DNA from: Urechidicola vernalis
GTDB lineage: Bacteria > Bacteroidota > Bacteroidia > Flavobacteriales > Flavobacteriaceae
Length of the DNA stretch: 64,000 nt
Direction of reading: 5' to 3'
Assembly (NCBI RefSeq): GCF_031846385.1
Contig: NZ_JAVRHV010000005.1
Location: forward strand, 124,001-188,000
Shown here: piece by piece, positions 35,483 to 44,121 of the stretch
Layout: each line of letters starts with the position of its first letter
Position numbering within the stretch: position 1 is the stretch's first letter
Notes under the pieces: model-generated
The model's input: the letters and a program-made list of their open reading frames with translations, nothing else
Told to the model about the DNA's origin: nothing
The model's database searches: none
Position numbers and translations under genes: made by a program

Positions 35483-36436
35483 ATGAAAAAAGAACAAATT
35501 CTTAAGGATTTAGAAGTAAGGTATGACGAATTAGGAATTCCTGAACAGGCTATTCTAGAAGGGATGCTCTATAGCAAACCTGTGACTTATTGGGATTATA
35601 TTCAAACAGGACCCTTACTTTCGTTACAAGCGCAAAGAACAACACTGCCTGATGAGAAAGTGTTTATTATGTATCATCAAATAAATGAGTTGTTGTTTAA
35701 AATGATCCTTTGGGAAATGACTCAAATTTCTCGCAAGGAAAATCTAACTACAGAATTTTTCACGTCTAGATTGGGAAGAGTAAGCCGTTATTTTGATATG
35801 CTGGCTACTTCTTTTGATATTATGGGAGACGGCATGGATGTTGAACAATATATGCAGTTTAGGCATACGTTAACTCCGGCTAGTGGTTTTCAAAGCGCTC
35901 AATATAGAATGATAGAATTTGCCTCGACGGAATTAATTAATTTAATCGATTATAGGTTTAGAGATTCCATAAATAGAGATACACCTTATGAGCATGCGTT
36001 TGAACATTTGTATTGGCAGGCCGCAGGGAAAGATCATAAAACAGGCGATAAAACGTTTATGCTACAACAATTTGAGCGAAAGTATAAATCACGCTTTTTA
36101 CGATTTATGAAAGAGTATAACACTACTAATTTATGGAGTCGTTTTAAAGAATTACCTGAAGACGATCAAAAAAACATTGAATTGGTAAATGCCATGCGTC
36201 ACTATGATCATACCGTTAATGTAAGTTGGGTTATGGCGCATTATGATGCCGCAGGAAAATATTTAAGCAGTGGAGATAAAGAAGTGGAAGCAACAGGTGG
36301 AAGCACTTGGAGAAAATATATGCACCCTAAATATCAACGACGCATATTTTTTCCTGATTTATGGTCTCAGGAAGAATTGAAAAATTGGGGAGTATCTAAT
36401 TTGGAGGGTTATAAAAAACTAGATAAAGTATTGTAA
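35483..36436 (+). CDS. kynA: Tryptophan 2,3-dioxygenase
   Basis: A 317-residue haem dioxygenase that opens the indole ring of L-tryptophan to N-formylkynurenine. Substrate-site signatures are FRHTLTPASGFQSAQYRM (near 126-143) and TGGSTWRKYMHP (near 272-283), with haem-site histidines in HYDHTVNVSW and VMAHYDAAG regions. It shares a transcript with the tyrosine pathway genes, ended by a strong terminator. Other kynurenine-pathway genes are not in the window. Confidence 0.93.
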   Translation: MKKEQILKDLEVRYDELGIPEQAILEGMLYSKPVTYWDYIQTGPLLSLQAQRTTLPDEKVFIMYHQINELLFKMILWEMTQISRKENLTTEFFTSRLGRVSRYFDMLATSFDIMGDGMDVEQYMQFRHTLTPASGFQSAQYRMIEFASTELINLIDYRFRDSINRDTPYEHAFEHLYWQAAGKDHKTGDKTFMLQQFERKYKSRFLRFMKEYNTTNLWSRFKELPEDDQKNIELVNAMRHYDHTVNVSWVMAHYDAAGKYLSSGDKEVEATGGSTWRKYMHPKYQRRIFFPDLWSQEELKNWGVSNLEGYKKLDKVL

Positions 36437-36454
36437 AAGCATATTGCTGTAAAC

Positions 36455-36488
36455 GAAAAAAGCATCTCATAATTGAGATGCTTTTTTT
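36455..36488. terminator. Bidirectional terminator between kynA and rplY
   Basis: A 9-bp perfect stem (agcatctca / tgagatgct) with loop taat, six A on the left and at least six T on the right. It lies between convergent kynA and rplY and should stop both transcripts. Confidence 0.92.
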
Positions 36489-36506
36489 GTTTTGCTTAGA
36501 ATTGAA

Positions 36507-37133
36507 TTATTCAGCAGCAGTTGCTTCAGCAGCCTCTGCTCCTTCTTCAACTCCTTCTTCGTCTTCATCCTCTTCTTCTTCAGATGCATTACGAGATTGT
36601 CTCACTTGTACTACAACCGTGTTTTCAGGGTGTAAGAAAGTACAACCGTGGTCATCAATTTCTGTAATTGTTAACTTGCTTCCAATTCTTAATTTAGAAA
36701 TGTCTGCATTGAAGAAGTCAGGTAAATTATCTGGTAAACCTTTAACTCTTAATTTACGCTTAGGAAAACGTAAAGAACCACCATTCATAACACCTGGAGC
36801 GTTTCCTACTAAATGCACTGGAATTTCCATAGTAACTTCTTTATCACTAAACAATTGATAGAAATCAATGTGTAAGATTTTGTCCGTTACTGGGTGAAAT
36901 TGAATGTCTTGTAGAATAGCGTTAAATTTTTCACCGCTTTCAAGTTCAATCGTTGCAGTATATACATTTGGAGTATACACTAAGTTTCTGAACGCTAGTT
37001 CATCTGCCGAAAAGTGTAAGGCTTCTTTTCCTCCGTATAATACGCAAGGTACCTTTCCAGCATTACGTAAGGCTTTAGTCGCAACTTTACCTACGCTTTC
37101 TCTTTTAGATCCTGAGATTGTAATCGATTTCAT
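36507..37133 (-). CDS. rplY: Ribosomal protein L25 (general stress protein Ctc type)
   Basis: A 208-residue L25 of the long Ctc type: an N-terminal 5S rRNA-binding beta barrel (SGSKRESVGKVATKALRN onward, ~1-95), a TL5/Ctc C-terminal domain (~96-180), and an acidic Ala/Glu-rich tail. It binds 5S rRNA in the large subunit. It is transcribed after prs, with 20 bases between them, an arrangement common in bacteria. Confidence 0.93.
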   Translation of the reverse strand: MKSITISGSKRESVGKVATKALRNAGKVPCVLYGGKEALHFSADELAFRNLVYTPNVYTATIELESGEKFNAILQDIQFHPVTDKILHIDFYQLFSDKEVTMEIPVHLVGNAPGVMNGGSLRFPKRKLRVKGLPDNLPDFFNADISKLRIGSKLTITEIDDHGCTFLHPENTVVVQVRQSRNASEEEEDEDEEGVEEGAEAAEATAAE

Positions 37134-37153
37134 GATTGTTATTTAATTAAAAT

Positions 37154-38095
37154 TTATAATATAAACTTATTGCTAATAGATGTATTGTTCTGAACATGAG
37201 ACATTACATCAGCGAATAAGGGCGCGCAAGGTACAACTTTTATTTTAGAACTACTCCTTTCTAATGGAATAGTATCTGAAATAATTAACTCTTCTAATTT
37301 AGAGTTCTCAATACGCTCAATTGCTCCGCCAGATAAAATTCCGTGAGTCGCTAATGCTCTAACACTCAGCGCTCCACGTTCCATCATTAATTCAGCCGCT
37401 TTTGCTAAAGTTCCTGCAGTGTCTACCATATCATCTACCAAAACAACATTTTTTCCTTGGACATCACCAATTAATTCCATGTGAGCTATCACATTTGCCT
37501 TCAAACGCTGCTTATAACAGATTACGACATCACTTTTTAAGTGCTTAGAATAGGCATAGGCTCTTTTAGAACCACCCATATCTGGAGATGCAATTGTTAG
37601 ATTTTCAAGATTTAAACTTTTTAAATAAGGCATAAAAATAGTAGAGGCAAATAAGTGATCTACTGGCTTTTCAAAGAAACCTTGAATTTGATCAGCATGT
37701 AAATCCATGGTAATAATTCTAGTCGCTCCTGCAGTTTCCAACATTTTTGCAATTAATTTTGCAGCTATAGGCACTCTTGGTTTGTCTTTTCTATCTTGTC
37801 TAGCCCATCCAAAATAAGGAATAACCGCTGTAATATGTCTTGCAGATGCTCTTTTTGCAGCATCTAAAATTAGCAGCATTTCCATTAAATTGTCTGAATT
37901 TGGAAAGGTAGATCCTATAACGAAAATCCGACGCCCCCTAACCGATTCCTCTAAGGCTGGTTGAAACTCACCATCGCTATATTTAGATATGATAACGTTG
38001 CCTAAATCAGTACCATAGGCTTTTGCAATTTTTTCAGCCAATTCCGTACTTTGAGTGCAAGCAAAGAATTTTGGCTCTAGAATGTTGTTTGACAT
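37154..38095 (-). CDS. prs: Ribose-phosphate pyrophosphokinase
   Basis: A 313-residue PRPP synthase that provides PRPP for nucleotide, histidine, tryptophan and NAD synthesis. Signatures: FGWARQDRKDKPRVPI (ATP/flexible loop near 100), DLHADQIQGFF (Mg/catalytic region near 133) and the PRPP-binding VLVDDMVDTAGTL (near 220). ATG 38095 is preferred; the open frame reaches 38128 but that start falls in the -7 element TACTTTTG (38126-38133, minus). rplY follows in the same transcript. Confidence 0.95.
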   Translation of the reverse strand: MSNNILEPKFFACTQSTELAEKIAKAYGTDLGNVIISKYSDGEFQPALEESVRGRRIFVIGSTFPNSDNLMEMLLILDAAKRASARHITAVIPYFGWARQDRKDKPRVPIAAKLIAKMLETAGATRIITMDLHADQIQGFFEKPVDHLFASTIFMPYLKSLNLENLTIASPDMGGSKRAYAYSKHLKSDVVICYKQRLKANVIAHMELIGDVQGKNVVLVDDMVDTAGTLAKAAELMMERGALSVRALATHGILSGGAIERIENSKLEELIISDTIPLERSSSKIKVVPCAPLFADVMSHVQNNTSISNKFIL

Positions 38096-38125
38096 TTTGA
38101 AAGAATTTAAGTGTGTTGTTTGGTG

Positions 38126-38133
38126 CAAAAGTA
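38126..38133 (-). promoter_or_regulatory. Putative -7 element TACTTTTG of prs-rplY
   Basis: TAnnTTTG match on the minus strand, 30 bases before the prs ATG. It sits about 45 bases from the divergent tRNA promoter element. No clear -33. Confidence 0.45.
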
Positions 38134-38178
38134 GAAATATTTATTCGGTATTTGTAGGATTAAAAATAATTTATTCCC

Positions 38179-38186
38179 TAAATTTG
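38179..38186 (+). promoter_or_regulatory. Putative -7 element TAAATTTG of tRNA-Leu
   Basis: Exact TAnnTTTG match 18 bases before the tRNA 5' end. A TTTG at 38151-38154 is 24 bases upstream, a longer spacer than usual. Confidence 0.5.
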
Positions 38187-38204
38187 CACACCAATTTTAA
38201 ACAG

Positions 38205-38286
38205 GCTCAAGTGGCGGAATTGGTAGACGCGCTGGATTCAAAATCCAGTTCTTTCGGGAGTGTGGGTTCGATTCCCACCTTGAGTA
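38205..38286 (+). tRNA. tRNA-Leu (anticodon CAA)
   Basis: An 82-base class II tRNA. Acceptor gctcaag pairs with cttgagt (G1-U72 wobble), the D arm is gcg/cgc, the anticodon stem ctgga/tccag encloses the loop ttcaaaa with anticodon CAA, the variable arm has 13 bases, and the T stem gtggg/cccac encloses ttcgatt. Discriminator A73 suits leucine. The CCA end is not encoded. A terminator follows at 38294. Confidence 0.95.
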
Positions 38287-38293
38287 CTAGAAG

Positions 38294-38318
38294 GCTTCAA
38301 CATTTGTTGAAGCTTTTT
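38294..38318 (+). terminator. Terminator after tRNA-Leu
   Basis: A 9-bp perfect stem (gcttcaaca / tgttgaagc) with a two-base loop and five T, eight bases after the tRNA. Confidence 0.85.
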
Positions 38319-38455
38319 CATTTTAAAGGACTTCTTTTCATTGCAAATAATGTAATTAACACGAGTTTATTTCATAAACATGAATTCAGATGAATGCCAT
38401 TATTTAAATATTCTCAAAACAATCATCAATTAGGTGTAAATTCTAAACCAATTAG

Positions 38456-38463
38456 TAAGTTTG
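38456..38463 (+). promoter_or_regulatory. Putative -7 element TAAGTTTG of the PHP-ACT gene
   Basis: Exact TAnnTTTG match 30 bases before ATG 38494. The alternative TTG start at 38461 lies inside it, which supports 38494 as the start. Confidence 0.45.
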
Positions 38464-38493
38464 TATGATATTATTCACAAACAATACGGATTA

Positions 38494-40182
38494 ATGAAAA
38501 AGTTGAATGAATTTATTTGGGAAACACATGGAATTCATGCTGGGACTGAGCAAGATCATGTAAAGCATGGAATTGACAAATTAGAAGATATTGTTGATAA
38601 GGCCATTGAAGCGGGCCATCCAAGCATCACATTTATTATCCATTCTCCAAGGTTAACTAAGTTTAGATATATAGCGGAGTTAGACACTAATGTTAAGTTT
38701 ATTCGTGGAAATCAATCTTATTTAAATTATCCAAAGCGTATTGCAAATCTTCGTGAAAAATATGATGGACAAATTAATATTAAGTACGGTGTAGAATTGG
38801 AATGGATGGGAGAAGATTTGGGCTTACAATGGAGTAGGTCTAAGATTTTTCAGGCAGAAGATGCCGATTATGTTATAGGTTCGGTTCATTTCTCACCAGA
38901 AGGGTTGCCATATGATGGTTCAAAAGAAGAGGCACAAGAATTGTTAAAACTTCGAGGAAGTTTAGAAGCCTATTGGGATGGTTATTTTAATGAAATGATT
39001 CAAATGATTGAGGGTTTCGGAGATATGATTCAGATTATTGGTCATTTAGACTTACCTAAATTAAATGTTGACATTCCAGATGCTATTTTAAATTTTGAAA
39101 CAAGCGATCATCCGTTAGCAAATAAATTAAGAACATTACTAGAAATTATTGCCGATAGAAATTTATCTCTCGATGTGAACATGGCAGGTAAATTTAAGGG
39201 GGTTGGCGTCTATCCAATATTGCCAATTCTAAAGAGAGCTCATGAATTGCAAATTCCTGTTTGTGTCGGGACGGACACACATCATGTCCGCTATTACGGC
39301 GTAAATTTTAAAGAAAGTTTAGAGTACATTAATGAAGCAGGATATCAAAATTATGTGAGCTATTCAAAACTAATTCCTGAAACGAGAACGATTTTCGATG
39401 ATCATGATTTAAAGGTGAAATTTACCGTTTTAAATAAGGGAATTGAACTATTGAACTCTCGATTAGATAATGAAGAACGAAGAATAATTCCTGATTTTTC
39501 GTTTGGTGGTTCCTTCTCAGAATTTGTAGATATTTATAAGAATGCAACGAGCATGGGTGGTTACAATGCATTGCGTGTTAGAAAATTTGATAAATCTATA
39601 ACAGTTACTGATAAGGCACCAGAAAGTTCGAATAAAAAAGTGAATGGGTTGTTTTCTGAACACTTAGACAAGCCAGGAGTGATATCATCACTATTTAATA
39701 CATTGGCTTCAGAAGAAATTAATGTAGAAACGGCAAGGTTAAAATCTAATGGTGATGGAACTGCTGTAGCGTTTTTATCCTTAGGTTCGAGTAATGGAAA
39801 TATTCAAAATGCAATTGATTTTATAAACGGAACGGATGCGGGGTTGTTTACAAATTTGACCTTTAAGGAAAATGCAATCTTACCGAACTACAATCGCGAA
39901 GGTGTTTATTTGTTAGAGTTAGACGGAGTTGAGTTAAAAATTGCACTGAGCGGTAAAATGATTGTTACTAAGCACAACAATGCACCCGGAGTTTTGTTAA
40001 TTCTTCTTTCAGCATTGGCATCAAAACAGATTAATATTATCGATTTACGATTGGGGAGTTTAAATGATGTTGGGTATTCTGCAATTGCTGTAGACGGCGA
40101 TAGCAATGTAATTAACAGTTTACTTTCAAAACTTGGAAATCAATATTATGAAGCCACTTTGGTAGAATTTCATAGCATGTAA
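38494..40182 (+). CDS. PHP-domain phosphatase fused to tandem ACT regulatory domains
   Basis: A 562-residue fusion. Residues ~1-275 are a PHP (polymerase and histidinol phosphatase) domain of the HisJ/HisK type with most metal ligands: an opening HGIHAG, the histidine of IIHSPR, E in GVELEW (~100), H in GSVHFSP (~130), H in GHLDLPK (~184) and DTH in VGTDTHH (~260). A linker follows. Residues ~384-450 form an ACT-like unit (EHLDKPGVISSLFNTLASE), and ~462-560 look like the ASB-ACT end of type-I phosphoglycerate dehydrogenase (VYLLELDGVELKIALSGK, then HNNAPGVL). PHP members dephosphorylate histidinol phosphate or similar; ACT pairs bind amino acids. I infer an amino-acid-regulated phosphatase, substrate unknown. 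Neighbours give no hint: tRNA upstream, convergent DUF1501 gene 4 bases downstream. Confidence 0.75.
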   Translation: MKKLNEFIWETHGIHAGTEQDHVKHGIDKLEDIVDKAIEAGHPSITFIIHSPRLTKFRYIAELDTNVKFIRGNQSYLNYPKRIANLREKYDGQINIKYGVELEWMGEDLGLQWSRSKIFQAEDADYVIGSVHFSPEGLPYDGSKEEAQELLKLRGSLEAYWDGYFNEMIQMIEGFGDMIQIIGHLDLPKLNVDIPDAILNFETSDHPLANKLRTLLEIIADRNLSLDVNMAGKFKGVGVYPILPILKRAHELQIPVCVGTDTHHVRYYGVNFKESLEYINEAGYQNYVSYSKLIPETRTIFDDHDLKVKFTVLNKGIELLNSRLDNEERRIIPDFSFGGSFSEFVDIYKNATSMGGYNALRVRKFDKSITVTDKAPESSNKKVNGLFSEHLDKPGVISSLFNTLASEEINVETARLKSNGDGTAVAFLSLGSSNGNIQNAIDFINGTDAGLFTNLTFKENAILPNYNREGVYLLELDGVELKIALSGKMIVTKHNNAPGVLLILLSALASKQINIIDLRLGSLNDVGYSAIAVDGDSNVINSLLSKLGNQYYEATLVEFHSM

Positions 40183-40186
40183 ATTT

Positions 40187-41818
40187 CTATTTAATTTTCA
40201 TGATCTTATGAGTTTCTGATAAGCCATTATAGGTAAGTTTTAACACATAATTTCCTGATTTTAAATTTTTGAGGTCTAAGTGTAATCTGCCGGCAACCGC
40301 ATTTTTAGTTCGTTTTAAAATAAATCGACCTGAAGAAGAGAAAATTTCAATTTCAACTTGTTCTAGTTCATTAATACTATAAAGAATAATTTTATCCTCA
40401 AAAGGGTTTGGGAAAATCTGCCATTCTTTTCCATCTTTTGGAGGTTGACTAGGCGCTTTTATGCAATATTTAGAAACGTTGAATTCATCCTTAATAAGAT
40501 TCTCAATCGGCTTGTCATAAAAACTTCGGTTTGAAGTGTGGTTAAAGAAAGAACCATCAATAATTTCTTTAGAAGCACCTAAATAATCTTTTAAAAGTGT
40601 TGCAAATGTTTCACGATAATCATGCTGAACAGTTTCAATTTGATAATTATTACTACTGCCCGCTTCAGATAGATCTGGGTTAGAACCAGATACACCACCA
40701 CCAACAGGTTCTCCAAAAACGAACATTGGAGCAATTCGGCCGTGATCCGTTCCTAAGTTTCCATTTTCTTTTGCCTTTCTTCCGAACTCAGAAAACGTTA
40801 ATCCCACAACATCATTTGCCAGATTTTGAGAAGATAAATCAGTTAGAAATGCTTCGATACCTTCTGATAATTGTTTCAATAAGTTATAATGATTTCCAAT
40901 CGGATTTCCAAGTTCTTCTGCTTGTGAATTATGCGTGTCAAATCCATGCAGGCGAACCATAAACACCTTTGATTGTAAATCTCCACTAATTAAACGAGCA
41001 ACTGTTTTAAGTTGGTCAGAGATGTTCGTACTAGGATATGAAATGGCATTTTTACCTTTGTTAAATGATGTAGAGATAGCTTCTGCATATTTGTTTGATA
41101 ATTTATCCGCATTTATTAAAAACTCTAATTCTTTTCCGTAGTCCGAATTGGGGATGTTTTCGGGTGGTGTTCCACCCAATCCATTTAACACAGAATAATA
41201 ACCCGAAGGGTCTTGTCCGGTTATATTTAATCCCATTCCATGTTCTTCTACTCCATGGAATCCTAAGGAGTTTTTAGGAGAACCCATTTCAACAGCCATT
41301 GGGAAAGGGTCGTCTAGGAATTCATAATAATATTGTTCCATAAATCGTCCAATCCACCCAGAATTATGTCCGTTATTTGAACTGTTTCCGTCGTTACCGG
41401 TCATATATAAATCTTTCGATTTAAAATGACTTTTGTTTTGAGCCGGATACCCAACGGATTGAAGCACTCTCAAATTTCCTTGATCATAAATAGATTTTAA
41501 TCCAGATAATGCCGGATGTAATCCGATTTGCTGATCATCGTTTAGTGAGGTGTCTAATTTTAAATAAGCGTTTGTTCCAGAATTTACAATTTTTAGGGTA
41601 GGCCTTAAATTACTGTATAAATCATATTGATTTAGAGGAATTACAGTGTTCAAGCCATCGTTTCCTCCAGACAAGTTAATTAAAATGAGTTTTCTATTAG
41701 AAATGTCCGGGCATTCCATCATAGAAAGCAAAGGTTTTAAGGTGGCGTTAATTTCAATGGGTGTTAATCCAATAGCACTAGCAGTTGCAGATAATTTTAT
41801 AAAATTTCGTCTATTCAT
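40187..41818 (-). CDS. DUF1501 family secreted protein with T9SS sorting tail
   Basis: A 543-residue exported protein. The N terminus MNRRNFIKLSATASAIGL is Tat-like (RR-x-F). The DUF1501 domain (~40-450) resembles the sulfatase/alkaline-phosphatase-like fold and has LINLSGGNDGLNTVIP and DHGRIAPMFVFG. The last ~80 residues form a type IX secretion type A sorting domain (IFPNPFEDKIILYS, then SGRFILKR and GNYVLKLTYNG). Function is unknown; DUF1501 is regularly paired with DUF1800. It lies 12 bases downstream of the DUF1800 gene. Confidence 0.88.
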   Translation of the reverse strand: MNRRNFIKLSATASAIGLTPIEINATLKPLLSMMECPDISNRKLILINLSGGNDGLNTVIPLNQYDLYSNLRPTLKIVNSGTNAYLKLDTSLNDDQQIGLHPALSGLKSIYDQGNLRVLQSVGYPAQNKSHFKSKDLYMTGNDGNSSNNGHNSGWIGRFMEQYYYEFLDDPFPMAVEMGSPKNSLGFHGVEEHGMGLNITGQDPSGYYSVLNGLGGTPPENIPNSDYGKELEFLINADKLSNKYAEAISTSFNKGKNAISYPSTNISDQLKTVARLISGDLQSKVFMVRLHGFDTHNSQAEELGNPIGNHYNLLKQLSEGIEAFLTDLSSQNLANDVVGLTFSEFGRKAKENGNLGTDHGRIAPMFVFGEPVGGGVSGSNPDLSEAGSSNNYQIETVQHDYRETFATLLKDYLGASKEIIDGSFFNHTSNRSFYDKPIENLIKDEFNVSKYCIKAPSQPPKDGKEWQIFPNPFEDKIILYSINELEQVEIEIFSSSGRFILKRTKNAVAGRLHLDLKNLKSGNYVLKLTYNGLSETHKIMKIK

Positions 41819-41830
41819 TTTTAATGGGGG

Positions 41831-43468
41831 TTACATTAGTTGAAATTCAGGTGCATTAACCATTGCAATTAATAATTCATTTAAACGAGGTCTGATAACT
41901 TCATCATTTCCATTGTTTTTAAAGCGCCTCCACTCCGCACCCCAGTAATAACTATTATATCCAGAGATTAGGATGCTTTCAAAATAGGAAACCCTACTCT
42001 CGTCGATTACTTCTGGATATAGTATTGAAGAAATTTCCGTTATCATTTCAATTGAGTTGGAAATATTAATGATGTTATTTTCAATGAATGAAACAGTATC
42101 TAATTCTGAATAAATATTTCCGGAGATAATGGTGTTCTTTCCTAAAATAAAACTCTCCATTAGTTTGTAACGAGAAATGATGGTGGTAGACGAAAACCAA
42201 TGCCGATCAAAATCTGGAGTTTGATAGTGCGCAGGGTATCCTGCCACAGAATCGGGATTGTACAATTGTAGCCCCGCACTGCTTAGAAAAATATTGTGTA
42301 CAAACCAATGGTAAAAGTTTCGATAAAAATATAGCGGATTTACTTCAGGATTTGGGAATGAAACATTAAATAGAGTGGAAATTTCAGAAAGCAATTGTAA
42401 TGGACTTTTAACAATAGCGCCAATAATTTCATTCGTAGTATCACTATCATCCATATCATAAAAGTGCTCGCTTGCAAATAGTGTTTTTATTGCAGGAATC
42501 AGTTCATAATTATTTTCTTTTAAAACGATGGCAAGAGGTTTTATAATATTAGTTTCAACTTCTTCATCCCACTCGCTTTTTACAAAAAAACGATATAATT
42601 TTCTTGCATAAGAAATGGCTGTAGCCTCTTTAGAAAATACCATTTCAACAAATTCATCCAGTTCTTCATACATGCCCTGAACAGAATCTCTACCTTTGAT
42701 AGTTTTGTTGTCAAAAGCGGCACTAAATGTTTTGTCATTTTTATCATGCTTGTTTTTATTCGCATATCCCCTCGGAATTCCTGTGTCTAAATCAATATTT
42801 GAGCGATCTATTTTCGTTTTAAAGCCCGAAAATACTTTCGAGGCTTGCTGCACATCAAATTCGGTGTAATTAGTATAGTCACCTTCTCCTTTTTGTTCAC
42901 CTTTTAAAATTGTAAATAATTCTAAATACTCTCTTCCATAATTTTCGTTTGGATTATTGGCGTTGTTATCTGTGTTGTCTAAATAAGTCAACATGGAATT
43001 GTCGAGTGTAATTTTTTTTGCGAGGGTTTTAATATTTCCTAAGGAGTAATAATCTAGAAGCCTCAAATGGTCGTAAAATGTTGTTGCTGGACCAGCACCT
43101 AAATCTTTTCCAACTGTAAAACATGAATGTAAAAAGAATGTAAATTTATGTCTTAAAGATGATTGGTTAATGGCGTTGTACCACCAATGCCCTGTAATAT
43201 AACTTCTCTTTCTTCCTTGTCCATCAAATTGATTTGGATGTAATTCAGACGATGTCCAATATCCATCTGGACTTACTGTAGGAAGTGGGTCATAGGGCTC
43301 TGAAAGAGAGTCTTCTTTTTGTTTGATTAGTTCGTTTAAACTTTCCAAAGCCGATTTTTTAGAAAAAAAATCTATTAGCTCTTTGTTATACTTAAAAGTT
43401 AATCTGCGAATTAAATGTTTCGCTTTTCGTTGGCCTAACGGACCTTCGAATGGCTTAAGTGAGGACAT
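41831..43468 (-). CDS. DUF1800 family protein
   Basis: A 545-residue protein of the DUF1800 family, with the N-terminal KHLIRRLTFKYN pattern, the NPNENYGREYLELFT motif near 170 and a KPLAIVLKENNYEL C-terminal part. No signal peptide is evident at the N terminus. The family is widespread next to DUF1501 and of unknown function; secretion or surface-assembly roles have been suggested by context only. It is the first gene of the pair, preceded by ~224 bases without a gene. Confidence 0.87.
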   Translation of the reverse strand: MSSLKPFEGPLGQRKAKHLIRRLTFKYNKELIDFFSKKSALESLNELIKQKEDSLSEPYDPLPTVSPDGYWTSSELHPNQFDGQGRKRSYITGHWWYNAINQSSLRHKFTFFLHSCFTVGKDLGAGPATTFYDHLRLLDYYSLGNIKTLAKKITLDNSMLTYLDNTDNNANNPNENYGREYLELFTILKGEQKGEGDYTNYTEFDVQQASKVFSGFKTKIDRSNIDLDTGIPRGYANKNKHDKNDKTFSAAFDNKTIKGRDSVQGMYEELDEFVEMVFSKEATAISYARKLYRFFVKSEWDEEVETNIIKPLAIVLKENNYELIPAIKTLFASEHFYDMDDSDTTNEIIGAIVKSPLQLLSEISTLFNVSFPNPEVNPLYFYRNFYHWFVHNIFLSSAGLQLYNPDSVAGYPAHYQTPDFDRHWFSSTTIISRYKLMESFILGKNTIISGNIYSELDTVSFIENNIINISNSIEMITEISSILYPEVIDESRVSYFESILISGYNSYYWGAEWRRFKNNGNDEVIRPRLNELLIAMVNAPEFQLM

Positions 43469-43692
43469 TTTAATGGGTTAAGTTTTTTCGAATATAGAAA
43501 TTTTATGATAAATAGATTGAAGTTTAGTGATTTAGGATAATTACTGGGTGTTCTTTTCTTTTTTTTGTTAAAAAATAAGTGGTACAACGTGGTTAAAAAA
43601 AATATGGTTGATCACGCGAGAAATTAAAATTTGGTAAATATTTAACGCACTATTAATCAATTCTCTTTATTTTCGTGAGGTTAAAAATAAGG
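43469..43692. other. Intergenic region between divergent DUF1800 and dCMP deaminase genes
   Basis: A 224-base AT-rich region between two divergent genes. Apart from a loose TAnnTTCG-like string (TATTTTCG, just before the deaminase) I see no convincing promoter, hairpin or small gene in it. Confidence 0.5.
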
Positions 43693-44121
43693 ATGAGTAA
43701 AAAGCAACTTAAATATGATAATGCCTATATGAGAATGGCATTAGAATGGGCTAAATTGTCGCATTGCAAAAGAAAACAGGTGGGGGCTTTAATCGTTAAG
43801 AAAAGAATGATTATTTCAGATGGATTTAATGGTTCTCCAACGGGTTTTGATAATGAATGTGAAGATTGTGATGGAAATACCAAATGGCATGTATTACATG
43901 CAGAAGCAAATGCCATATTAAAAGTTGCTAGTTCTACACAATCTTGTAGAGGCGCTACGTTATATATTACGCTATCACCTTGTAAAGATTGTAGTAAACT
44001 AATTCATCAATCCGAAATAAAAAGAGTGGTATATCATCAAGAATATAAAGACACTTCAGGATTGGATTTTTTAGCAAAGGCAGGTGTAGAAATAACCCAT
44101 TTAAAAGAGTTGAATGAATAA
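43693..44121 (+). CDS. Deoxycytidylate (dCMP) deaminase
   Basis: A 142-residue zinc deaminase of the ComEB/dCMP deaminase family that makes dUMP for dTTP synthesis. Zinc and catalytic motifs are HAEANAI (near residue 74) and PCKDC (near 98). The DECEDCDGN-like cysteine cluster (CEDCDGNTKWH) near 55 fits a structural zinc site. ATG 43693 is preferred to the upstream GTG at 43675, which adds residues unlike the family. It overlaps the next gene by 8 bases. Confidence 0.88.
   Translation: MSKKQLKYDNAYMRMALEWAKLSHCKRKQVGALIVKKRMIISDGFNGSPTGFDNECEDCDGNTKWHVLHAEANAILKVASSTQSCRGATLYITLSPCKDCSKLIHQSEIKRVVYHQEYKDTSGLDFLAKAGVEITHLKELNE

Noticed and set aside
36478..36858. Plus-strand Ser-rich open frame opposite rplY
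   Set aside because: It reads the acidic Glu/Ala tail of L25 in the reverse direction; codon pattern and position show a shadow of rplY.
38055..38393. 112-residue open frame across the tRNA-Leu gene
   Set aside because: It covers the tRNA and its promoter and terminator; the frame is fortuitous.
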